In this document: in pieces, positions 16,034 to 23,775 of the stretch
How the letters are laid out: each line of letters opens with the position of its first letter
Position numbering within the stretch: the stretch's first letter is position 1
NCBI GenBank assembly: GCA_016719635.1
Contig: JADJYT010000001.1
Location: forward strand, 310,001 to 374,000
DNA from: Sphingobacteriales bacterium
Lineage (GTDB): Bacteria; Bacteroidota; Bacteroidia; Chitinophagales; JADIYW01
Reading direction: 5' to 3'
Length of the DNA: 64,000 nucleotides
Translations under genes and position numbers: made by a program
Notes under the pieces: model-generated
Database searches by the model: none
What the model was told of the DNA's origin: nothing
The model's input: only the letters and a program-made list of their open reading frames with translations

Positions 16034-17353
16034 GTGCCGGGAGAACGAAATAAATATATCCTGACCGGTCTGGTCATACTGCTTCTCGCAGCCGGATATT
16101 ATTTACTGAAAGGCAGTTCCGGTGAATGGAGTTTGAATCTGGACAAATCCGGAAAGAATGCCTATGGTACATTTATTACGTATGAATTATTAAAACAGAA
16201 GTACAGCAGATACGGGTTTGCTGAAATCAGGAAACCACTGCCGGAAACATTGAAAAAACTGGACAGCAACAAAACCTACAACTATATCTTTATCCATAAC
16301 ATTCCCTATTATGATTCTGCGTCAACAGCTGCGCTCTACCGGTTTGCCGAAAACGGGAACACCGTTTTTATCAGCTGTGAAGGATTCCACTACCTGTTCC
16401 TGGACAGTATTATCAACAAATCCTATCACCTGAAAGTCACATCCGGTTATAATGAAGTATACTATAAACTTTACGACTCTGTCAGTGAAATCAAGCGGTA
16501 CAGTACTTTTAATTTCATACATCCAACTCTAAAAGACAGCAATGGTTATATCTATTACCTTAAGAACAAAGCGGACACCATCATCAACCATTACAATACC
16601 TTTCGGGCATTACCTGATTCTGAATGCGTATATCCGATTCCGGATATCAATTCCATTTCATTTGCCGGGCTGGAAGAATCGTATGATTCCGGATTGAATC
16701 TTGCGATACTAAAACACGGAAAGGGACAGATCGTTATTTTACTCTCCGCCATACCTTTTACCAATTATTTCATGCGGACCCAAAAAGGGCTGGAATATGC
16801 CGAAAAGGTGTTTTCCCATTTGCCGGACCAAACCACCCTGTGGGATGATGTATCGCATGAATATAAATTTGATACCGGGAATCAGTACCGTGGCAACAGC
16901 AATTTCGGCGACAGCCCGCTATACTTCATACTAAAACACGCTACATTGAGGTGGGCATGGTATCTGACCATTTTAGGGGTAATTATCTATGGTTTTTTCC
17001 ATGCGAAACGACGGCAGAACATCATTCCAGTCATTCCTCCCAAAGAAAACACTTCCTTAAAATATGTTGAAACGATAGGACAGCTTTATTTCAATGCTGA
17101 GGAACACCTTGAAATAGCGCTGGAAATGCGGTTACAGCTTCTCAATCATATCCGGCAAAAATATTTTCTCAAAACCAATGAAACGGACGAATCATTTTAT
17201 AATTTACTGGCACAAAAATCATCTGTTTCAATAGAATCGGTGCAATCCATTTTCAATACTTTCAATAGAATCCGTACAGAGAAAAAAATCAGCAGCAGGC
17301 AATTACAACAGTTAAACGCCGAATTGGAATACTTTTATAAAAATTGTAAATAA
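16034..17353 (+). CDS. DUF4350 domain membrane protein
   Basis: 439 aa, GTG start one base after the previous stop. An N-terminal transmembrane helix (YILTGLVILLLAAGYYLL) is followed by a periplasmic alpha/beta region (NAYGTFITYELLKQKYSRYG, FAENGNTVFISCEGFHYLF) of the DUF4350 type, which resembles a glutamine-amidotransferase-like fold without catalytic residues. A second helix (WAWYLTILGVIIYGFFHAKR) leads to a cytosolic helical tail of about 120 residues. Both ends of this topology recur in proteins encoded with MoxR ATPases, and a role as membrane partner of the ATPase is inferred. It stops 7 bp before the moxR start. Confidence 0.75.
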   Translation: MPGERNKYILTGLVILLLAAGYYLLKGSSGEWSLNLDKSGKNAYGTFITYELLKQKYSRYGFAEIRKPLPETLKKLDSNKTYNYIFIHNIPYYDSASTAALYRFAENGNTVFISCEGFHYLFLDSIINKSYHLKVTSGYNEVYYKLYDSVSEIKRYSTFNFIHPTLKDSNGYIYYLKNKADTIINHYNTFRALPDSECVYPIPDINSISFAGLEESYDSGLNLAILKHGKGQIVILLSAIPFTNYFMRTQKGLEYAEKVFSHLPDQTTLWDDVSHEYKFDTGNQYRGNSNFGDSPLYFILKHATLRWAWYLTILGVIIYGFFHAKRRQNIIPVIPPKENTSLKYVETIGQLYFNAEEHLEIALEMRLQLLNHIRQKYFLKTNETDESFYNLLAQKSSVSIESVQSIFNTFNRIRTEKKISSRQLQQLNAELEYFYKNCK

Positions 17354-17360
17354 TCATACG

Positions 17361-18341
17361 ATGGAAGAAATCAATGAATCAAAACAACAGGCAGACATCC
17401 TGTTCATAACCGATACGGCAGAAAAAATAAAGACAGAGATGTCAAAGGTTATCATCGGGCAAACAGGCACCATTGACCTTATGCTCTCTGCCTTATTTAC
17501 GGGGGGACACATCCTGCTGGAAGGTGTGCCGGGAATAGCCAAAACGCTGACAGCGAAAATGCTTGCCAAAACGATTTCAGTCGGATTTTCCCGCATTCAG
17601 TTTACACCTGATTTAATGCCGACGGATATTCTCGGAACATCCGTTTTTAATCTGAAAGATTCGGAATTTAATTTCCGGCCCGGACCTGTTTTTTCCAATA
17701 TCATTTTGATTGATGAAATCAACCGGTCACCGGCAAAAACACAGGCTGCTTTATTTGAGCTGATGGAAGAACGGCAGGTTTCCATCGACGGGCACACCCA
17801 TCAGATGGCATTTCCATTTATGGTACTGGCAACGCAAAACCCCATTGAACAGGAAGGCACCTACCGCCTGCCGGAAGCCCAACTGGACCGTTTTATCTTT
17901 AAGATCGTCATGGACTATCCGAATCTGGAAGAAGAAAAACAAATCCTGCACCGCTTTAACAATGATTTCTCGGCGAAAGTGACCGATGACGTCCAACCCG
18001 TTGTTCATGCTGATGACATAAAACGTGTTAGTTCCATTATTGAAAACATATTTGTGAAAGAAGAAATCATTCACTATATCGCACAGATTGTGCATCAGAC
18101 CAGACAGCACGGCGATCTTTTTTTAGGCGCTTCTCCCCGTGCATCCCTTTCTTTACTGAAAGCCGGCAAGGCAATGGCCGCCATCTCCGGCAGGGCATTT
18201 GTAACGCCGGATGATGTGCGAACCGTATCAGAAGCGGTGCTGAACCACAGGGTTATACCTTCACCGGAAAAAGAAATGGAAGGCATTACCGCTCAGGATG
18301 TTATCCGTCAGATCATACGGCAAATTGAAGTTCCGAGATAA
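17361..18341 (+). CDS. MoxR-family AAA+ ATPase
   Basis: 326 aa. A chaperone-like AAA+ protein that in studied cases remodels or metallates partner proteins, often with a MIDAS-bearing partner. Walker A is GVPGIAKT (55-62), Walker B is ILIDEINRSPAKTQ (115-128), sensor 1 is LATQNPIEQEGTYRLPEAQL, and arginine-finger and sensor 2 regions follow (FLGASPRASLSLLKAGKAMA), with the C-terminal lid to 326. It is encoded between its membrane partners and DUF58, a standard arrangement (DUF58 starts 9 bp downstream). No lesion seen. Confidence 0.93.
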   Translation: MEEINESKQQADILFITDTAEKIKTEMSKVIIGQTGTIDLMLSALFTGGHILLEGVPGIAKTLTAKMLAKTISVGFSRIQFTPDLMPTDILGTSVFNLKDSEFNFRPGPVFSNIILIDEINRSPAKTQAALFELMEERQVSIDGHTHQMAFPFMVLATQNPIEQEGTYRLPEAQLDRFIFKIVMDYPNLEEEKQILHRFNNDFSAKVTDDVQPVVHADDIKRVSSIIENIFVKEEIIHYIAQIVHQTRQHGDLFLGASPRASLSLLKAGKAMAAISGRAFVTPDDVRTVSEAVLNHRVIPSPEKEMEGITAQDVIRQIIRQIEVPR

Positions 18342-18349
18342 ACAAACGA

Positions 18350-19705
18350 ATGAATTCCATTAAAAACAACTATCAGCGATTTATATACAACACGTTTCTT
18401 ACGAGACGATTCTTCTATGCATGGGCCATAGTGGTTTTGTTTTTTATCCTCAGTTTCTCTTTTGATTTCCTCTTACCATTAGCAAAATTGTTACTGATTC
18501 TGCTGGCATCATTTTCAGTGCTGGATTTTATTATCGTAAAGATATCTGATAAGAAAATAGATTGTTCCAGAGAGACTCCTTCCGTTTTGCCATTGGGCGA
18601 TGAACAACAGATTCGCATTTTCATCCGAAACAACCAACTGACCACTGCAAACATTGAAGTGGCAGACGAATTGCCTGTTGAATTTCAAAAGAGAGACTTC
18701 TCATTCAAATTCCACCTGTCATCCGGCGAACAGAAAATGGTAACCTATTCAGTCCGGCCGCTGACAAGAGGCGAATATTCCTTTGGAAACTGCAACATTT
18801 TTGTTTCCACCTTACTTGGCCTGATTCAGCATAAAATTATCTTCCAACTAAAAACGGTCACCCCTGTTTATCCATCATCCGTTCAAGTCAGGAAACATGA
18901 GTTATTATTATTCAACAGACTGCACACCTTTCAGGGTATCCGGAAAATGCGCAAAATCGGGCATAGCTATGAATTTGAGCAGATAAAAAGCTATACCGGC
19001 GGCGATGATGTCCGAACCATCAACTGGAAAGCGACCGGACGGCGAAACCAGATTATGGTTAACCAATACGGAGATGAAAAATCCCAGCAGATTTATTCCA
19101 TACTGGACAAAAGCAGGGCAATGGATTTACCGTTCAACGGGTTAAGTTTACTGGATTATGCCATCAACACCACCTTGGTGATTTCCAACACGGCCATTCG
19201 GAAAGAGGACAAAGCTGGTATCCTCACCTTTAATGAAAAGATGGGCAGTTTCATCAAAGCTTCAAAAAAACCAGGGCAGTTGAAACTGATTTCAGAAACG
19301 CTGCACAAAGAACAGGAAAGCGGTTTGGAAGCAAATTTCGAATTGCTGTTTAATGCTGTCAACAAACTGATCAAACAGCGCAGCCTGCTGATACTCTATA
19401 CAAACTTTGAGAGTTACTACACGCTGGAAAGATACCTGCCTGTTTTAAGAAGATTAAATCACACACATTTATTGCTTGTGGTGGTTTTTAAAAATACCGA
19501 GATTGAAAGATACAGCTATGAACACGCCTCCGATACGCTGGAAATCTACCACAAGACTATCGGTAAAAAAATACTTGCAGAAAAGGAAATGATGGTGAAA
19601 GAATTAGCCAAATACGGCATTCAGTCGGTGCTGACCGCTCCGGAAGACTTATCAACGCTGACCATCAATAAATACCTTGAATTTAAGGCTAAAGGCTGGA
19701 TATGA
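18350..19705 (+). CDS. DUF58 domain protein, partner of MoxR
   Basis: 451 aa. Two N-terminal membrane helices (FFYAWAIVVLFFILSFSFDF, LPLAKLLLILLASFSVLDFI) are followed by an Ig-like extracytoplasmic part and the DUF58 signature YTGGDDVRTINWKATGRRNQ at about residue 215-235. Then comes a vWA-like domain in which the MIDAS DxSxS is degenerate (ILDKSRAMD). In characterised systems DUF58 proteins are clients or adaptors of MoxR. This gene closes the block and ends at TGA 19703-19705, directly against the stop of the convergent ABC1 kinase gene with no spacer. There is room for no separate terminator. Confidence 0.9.
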   Translation: MNSIKNNYQRFIYNTFLTRRFFYAWAIVVLFFILSFSFDFLLPLAKLLLILLASFSVLDFIIVKISDKKIDCSRETPSVLPLGDEQQIRIFIRNNQLTTANIEVADELPVEFQKRDFSFKFHLSSGEQKMVTYSVRPLTRGEYSFGNCNIFVSTLLGLIQHKIIFQLKTVTPVYPSSVQVRKHELLLFNRLHTFQGIRKMRKIGHSYEFEQIKSYTGGDDVRTINWKATGRRNQIMVNQYGDEKSQQIYSILDKSRAMDLPFNGLSLLDYAINTTLVISNTAIRKEDKAGILTFNEKMGSFIKASKKPGQLKLISETLHKEQESGLEANFELLFNAVNKLIKQRSLLILYTNFESYYTLERYLPVLRRLNHTHLLLVVVFKNTEIERYSYEHASDTLEIYHKTIGKKILAEKEMMVKELAKYGIQSVLTAPEDLSTLTINKYLEFKAKGWI

Positions 19706-21025
19706 TCAGTCAATGTGAATCTTATCCAAAAACCGTCTGTCTATATTGACGGTGGCATCCAGTTTGAACAAAATGGAATAAAGTCCGAAAAATGCGCGAT
19801 GCAGGTAAATGGCATGCCTGGAGCCGCGCATGGCAGAAGGCTTCCTGAAATCTTTATTGCCCATGATTTCTTCTCCGTGTGCCTGCAGTTCATCGTAAAA
19901 TGCCTTATCGCCGAAATAAAAAACATCGCTTTTCATGGGTTTCGACATGTTCTGTATCGCCCGGACAGCGGTTTCATAAAACAGCTTCTCCACCTCTTCG
20001 CTATCCTCTTTCCACAGCATATCCAGGCCTTCCAGGCAAATGCGCAATTTTCCGGGGTCATTAAAGACTTCGTCTTTCGCCAATGCGAAATAGTAGGTAT
20101 AAAAATCTTCCGGTAAAACCTTAACACAGCCGAAATCCAGTACAACCAACTTGTTATCATTTGTCACCAGGAAATTACCCGGATGCGGATCGGCATGAAA
20201 ACGATGATGCACGTGAATGGATGTGTGCAAAAAATCCAGCAACGCCTGCCCGACCTGATTCTTCTTTGCCTGGTCGGTTTCATTGTCTATGAAAGACTGC
20301 AATGGCCGGGCATCTATCCATTCCATCGTCAGTATTTTCTTTCCCGATAAACCTTTGTAATATTTGGGAATGATCAGATTGGGAATATCCCTGCAGGCTT
20401 CGGCTATTTCCGTTCCGTTTTTCAATTCCAGTTCGTAGTCACATTCTTCATTCAGCCGTTCTTCAAATTCCTCAAAATATTGCCTGACGTCCTTTTCTTT
20501 TACCCCGATAAATCGCAGAATGAGCGGTTTCACCAAATTAATATCGGAATGGATACTGTCGGCCACACCGGGATATTGCAGCTTAACGGCCAGCTTCCTG
20601 CCGCCTTTATAAGCCTCATGTACCTGACCGATAGATGCTGCATACACCGCATTCAGCTTGAATGAATCGAAAAGTTCGTTGGGTGCTTTGCCAATATATT
20701 TTTTAAACGTGTTCATGACCAAGGGCGCACTCAGAGCCATTGCGCTGTTTTGTGCCATCGCAAATTTCTCGGCATATCCTTTCGGCAATAAGCCATTGTC
20801 CATGCTCATCATTTGTGCAATTTTCAGGGCACTGCCCTTCAACTGGCTCATCAGTTTAAACAATTCCTCCGCATTTTTCTGATTATACGCATCTTCATCC
20901 ACCTCCTTACTGACGGCTTTCTGTGCGCTGTGTTTGATATAATTGGCACCCACCTTCATGCTGGTCCGGAATACCCTGGAAGCTCTTTCCACTTTGGAAG
21001 TTGGTATCTTATCTTGTTCCTGCAT
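19706..21025 (-). CDS. ABC1/AarF (UbiB-type) atypical kinase
   Basis: 439 aa. UbiB-family kinase-like proteins are linked to isoprenoid quinone biosynthesis and lipid homeostasis. The signature region is LKGSALKIAQMMSMDNGLLP (residues of about 60-80, the K-rich extension with a KxxQ variant). It is followed by ASIGQVHEAYKGGRKLAVKL (Ala-rich loop and catalytic Lys), the ExD region EECDYELELKNG, RFHADPHPGNFLV (catalytic loop, DPHPGN) and VVLDFGCV (metal-binding DFG). No membrane helices at the C-terminus. The start overlaps the preceding TetR-like gene by 17 bp, so both are probably co-translated. Next to it is a polyprenyl synthase, consistent with quinone work. Confidence 0.9.
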   Translation of the reverse strand: MQEQDKIPTSKVERASRVFRTSMKVGANYIKHSAQKAVSKEVDEDAYNQKNAEELFKLMSQLKGSALKIAQMMSMDNGLLPKGYAEKFAMAQNSAMALSAPLVMNTFKKYIGKAPNELFDSFKLNAVYAASIGQVHEAYKGGRKLAVKLQYPGVADSIHSDINLVKPLILRFIGVKEKDVRQYFEEFEERLNEECDYELELKNGTEIAEACRDIPNLIIPKYYKGLSGKKILTMEWIDARPLQSFIDNETDQAKKNQVGQALLDFLHTSIHVHHRFHADPHPGNFLVTNDNKLVVLDFGCVKVLPEDFYTYYFALAKDEVFNDPGKLRICLEGLDMLWKEDSEEVEKLFYETAVRAIQNMSKPMKSDVFYFGDKAFYDELQAHGEEIMGNKDFRKPSAMRGSRHAIYLHRAFFGLYSILFKLDATVNIDRRFLDKIHID

Positions 21026-21524
21026 CTGCTTTTCTCAGCTTAAAAAAATGTTGTGCCAGGTCAATTCCGGAATCAATCGGATTGGGTGCAAGCATATCAA
21101 ATGTAAAATGAACCGTTTTTTCCACCATCACATCCGTATTTTCTTTATTATCGCTTTTGTCATTTGCCCAAAAGTATAATATCGACTGGAAAGCATTCCA
21201 CAACAAGGACTGATAATAATTGGCAATAAATGGCCTTGCCTGTATTTCACCGGAATTTGTCCCTTCCAAAAGAAGGTTACCGGTATAACTGTTAAAGTCT
21301 GATTTAAGTTCCTGCAGAAAACGATTGCTGATAAACGGCAACCGGTTTTCCTGTAAAGGCCTGGAAAATTGCAGTTCATTTTCCTGCAGGGTTTGCAGGA
21401 AGGTATAGATCAACGCCATCATCTTTTCACGGACGGAATATTGGAAAAAACTTGCATCCTCCTCACATATTTCCCTGGTTTTGTCAAAGGCAGTCGTCCA
21501 TTCAATTTGCAGTGCTGTATTCAT
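21009..21524 (-). CDS. TetR-like C-terminal domain protein lacking an HTH
   Basis: 171 aa, all helical. From the first residues (LQIEWTTAFDKTREICEEDA, SVREKMMALIYTFLQTLQEN) it aligns with the ligand/dimer domain of the TetR-like proteins usually encoded beside Bacteroidota ABC1 kinases. The expected N-terminal DNA-binding HTH of about 50 residues is absent. The frame upstream of the ATG is open only to a stop at 21597-21599 and shows no HTH, and the divergent polyprenyl synthase begins at 21598. It is therefore a truncated form or an HTH-free partner protein. The stop codon lies inside the start of the ABC1 kinase gene. Confidence 0.6.
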   Translation of the reverse strand: MNTALQIEWTTAFDKTREICEEDASFFQYSVREKMMALIYTFLQTLQENELQFSRPLQENRLPFISNRFLQELKSDFNSYTGNLLLEGTNSGEIQARPFIANYYQSLLWNAFQSILYFWANDKSDNKENTDVMVEKTVHFTFDMLAPNPIDSGIDLAQHFFKLRKADAGTR

Positions 21525-21572
21525 TTTTGATAATATAATGCGAGAATCTAAAATTAGTTCTATTAAATCACT

Positions 21573-21580
21573 TATTTTTG
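21573..21580 (+). promoter_or_regulatory. -7 box of the polyprenyl synthetase gene
   Basis: TATTTTTG, matching TAnnTTTG, 17 bp before the ATG at 21598. The -33 region is AT-rich without a clear TTG. Confidence 0.5.
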
Positions 21581-21597
21581 TTAGAAATTGTTAATCT

Positions 21598-22572
21598 ATG
21601 CGTTCAATCGAAGCATTAAGAGAACTTTTTAATCAGTATTTACAGGACAATCTGCTGCAAGGTGAGCCTTCTAACTTATATGAACCATGTAATTACTTTC
21701 TGCAAATCGGCGGGAAACGGCTGCGCCCTACCCTGCTGCTTTTAGCCAATGAACTGTTCGGAGGGCATGCGGAAGATGCGCTGCCTGCCGCGTTAGCCAT
21801 AGAATATTTTCACAACTTCACCCTGATACACGATGATGTGATGGACAAAGCACCGGTCAGGAGGGGATTTGTGACGGTACATGAAAAATACAACCTGAAT
21901 ACGGCCATTTTAAGCGGAGATACCTTGCTGATAAAAGCTTATCAATGTTTAAACAAGGTGGATGAACGTTGCTTTAAGAAAATAGTGGAAGTCTACACCC
22001 AAACGGCTATCGAAGTTTGCGAAGGGCAGCAATATGACATTGATTTTGAAACTTCGGAAGATGTATCTCACGAGGCATATATTGAGATGATTCGGTTAAA
22101 AACGGCTGTATTGCTGGCTGCGAGTATGAAAATCGGGGCAATACTCGGAAATGCGGACGATAAAGATGCAGATTTGCTCTATACGTATGCCGAAAACCTC
22201 GGAATAGGATTTCAGATACAGGATGACATACTGGACTGCTACGGCGATGAGCAACTGGTGGGCAAACAACCGGGCGGGGACATCATTCAAAATAAAAAAA
22301 CGTTGCTGCTGATTGAAGCTATGAGACTTTGCAGGGCGCAGAATGACCATCGTCTTGACATTCTTACAGAAAGCACCGGTATCGGCAATGCTGAAAAAGT
22401 GAAAGAAACCCTGACTATTTTTGAGGAATACAAAATCAAACCGTTCGGAACAGAACAACGGAATTTTTACATCGAGCAATCCCTGCAGGCATTAGAACAG
22501 CTTAATCTGACGGAGGACAAGAAAACAGTCTTGAAACAACTCGTTGATTATTTGGTATTACGTAGCTTTTAA
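21598..22572 (+). CDS. Polyprenyl (trans-prenyl) diphosphate synthase
   Basis: 324 aa. Head-to-tail prenyltransferase that lengthens allylic diphosphates with IPP. The first aspartate-rich motif is HDDVMDKAPVRRG (DDxxD at 79-83). The second is QIQDDILDCYGD (209-213), followed by GKQPGGDIIQNKKTLLLIEA. FQIGGKRLRPTLLLL is the usual N-terminal substrate loop. Chain length is not decided by eye: Phe-His-Asn at 71-73 before the first motif is compatible with short- to medium-chain products (FPP/GGPP) and also occurs in quinone-type enzymes. Its neighbourhood with an ABC1 kinase suggests quinone or isoprenoid supply. Confidence 0.9.
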   Translation: MRSIEALRELFNQYLQDNLLQGEPSNLYEPCNYFLQIGGKRLRPTLLLLANELFGGHAEDALPAALAIEYFHNFTLIHDDVMDKAPVRRGFVTVHEKYNLNTAILSGDTLLIKAYQCLNKVDERCFKKIVEVYTQTAIEVCEGQQYDIDFETSEDVSHEAYIEMIRLKTAVLLAASMKIGAILGNADDKDADLLYTYAENLGIGFQIQDDILDCYGDEQLVGKQPGGDIIQNKKTLLLIEAMRLCRAQNDHRLDILTESTGIGNAEKVKETLTIFEEYKIKPFGTEQRNFYIEQSLQALEQLNLTEDKKTVLKQLVDYLVLRSF

Positions 22573-22578
22573 CCATTC

Positions 22579-23022
22579 CTATTTGACACCGGTACTGTTT
22601 ACCCAATCCAGTACCAGTTTCTTTTGCGCATCATTCAGTGCTGCATTCCGGTGGATGATCGTATAGCTCGTCAAAGGCATTTCATTTTCTTCTATGGCTT
22701 CTTTCACCTCCTGCAGTTTATGTTTGGCTTTCTTCTCCGGATAAGAGCCAAAATCGGAGAAATTAAGATGTTCTTTACCTTCCTTTACATGATTGCTCAA
22801 CCACCAGGCAACAGGCTGTATATTGTTGTACCACGGATAAACGGTATTGTTGCTGTGACAATCGTAGCAGGATGTTTTAAGAATGGTTAAGACATCTTCC
22901 GGCACTGGATGCACTTTTGTGATATCCGTAGACAACAGTTCAGCATCTTGGTTTTTAACAGGATGGAAAAACTGAATTACAATCAATGCCAATAAGATAC
23001 TCAACAAGATTTTTCTTCTCAT
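22579..23022 (-). CDS. Haem-binding domain (c-type cytochrome-like) protein
   Basis: 147 aa. A signal anchor (RKILLSILLALIVIQFFHPV) is followed by a haem_bd domain with one CxxCH site: CYDCHSNNTVYPWYNNIQPV (about residues 52-71), the motif typical of this Bacteroidota family, then WLSNHVKEGKEHLNFSDF and NEMPLTSYTIIHRNAALNDA. Likely periplasmic and membrane-anchored, with a role in electron transfer or haem binding not established. A MauG-type dihaem peroxidase is encoded about 750 bp further along on the same strand, separated by the META gene on the other strand. Ends tail-to-tail with the polyprenyl synthase gene, 6 bp apart. Confidence 0.85.
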   Translation of the reverse strand: MRRKILLSILLALIVIQFFHPVKNQDAELLSTDITKVHPVPEDVLTILKTSCYDCHSNNTVYPWYNNIQPVAWWLSNHVKEGKEHLNFSDFGSYPEKKAKHKLQEVKEAIEENEMPLTSYTIIHRNAALNDAQKKLVLDWVNSTGVK

Positions 23023-23092
23023 AACCTATTATTTGTGTACTCCAATTTAGTGCATTAACGGGCAAAATACAATCCCAATCATCAAAAATTTA

Positions 23093-23100
23093 TAACTTTG
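23093..23100 (+). promoter_or_regulatory. -7 box directly before the DUF4377/META gene
   Basis: TAACTTTG fits TAnnTTTG exactly and ends only 5 bp before the ATG at 23106, so transcription may start at or next to the start codon (leaderless mRNA). Confidence 0.55.
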
Positions 23101-23105
23101 CCCAA

Positions 23106-23767
23106 ATGAGGTACCTTCTTTTAATACTCTGTGTTTGTTATTTATCGCATAGTTATGCGATTTCCTATTTGAAAGTGATATATGTGTCCGATAAACAAAC
23201 GGATTGCGATGCTTCAAAGTGCCTGCTGACACGTGATGAACCCATAGGTGAATGGAAAGCATTCAGTTATCCCATTGAAGGATTTAGTTACAAAGAAGGT
23301 TATGAATATTGTTTACTGGTGGAAGTACGGACATCAGATTCCAGCACACTGCTGAAATATACATTAAGCGAAATCAAATCAAAAATAAAAAAGACACTTT
23401 AGCCGAAAGCATGGAAAAGCCGGCTATTTCTATAAGAGACAGCAGTACCTGGTTGCTGTATAAGTTAAAGATGAAAGATGGTATCAAGACATTCAGCCTG
23501 CAGAAAGCCTATCTGCAGTTTGATATGAAAAACAATACTGTCACAGGAAACACCGATTGCAATTCATTCAGCGCTTCCGTTACGATAGACAAGTCTCAAC
23601 TGACATTTGAAAATGTTATAACTACCAAGATGGCCTGCAGGAAACATTCTATTGAAACTGACTTTCTGAAAGCGATAAATTCAGCGACAAATTATAAAGT
23701 GGCTTCTAAAATGCTGTACCTCTATAAGGGTAAATCACTCGTGGCACTTTTTACAAAGAAGAAATAA
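23106..23767 (+). pseudogene. DUF4377 + META (HslJ-like) domain protein, single-base frame change
   Basis: The first piece (to 23402) has a signal peptide (RYLLLILCVCYLSHSYA) and a DUF4377-type domain (KVIYVSDKQTDCDASKCLLT). The second frame (from about 23380) gives KKDTLAESMEKPAISIRDSS followed by a META/HslJ domain (NNTVTGNTDCNSFSASVTID, TTKMACRKHSIETDFLKAIN) to the end. One extra A in the run at about 23387-23392 (ATAAAAAAG) joins the frames as KIKKDTLAES. The combined protein of about 220 aa has the usual DUF4377-META order for envelope proteins of this phylum. The change may be a sequencing error. As read the META domain is not translated from this start. Confidence 0.75.
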
Positions 23768-23775
23768 AACAGCAG

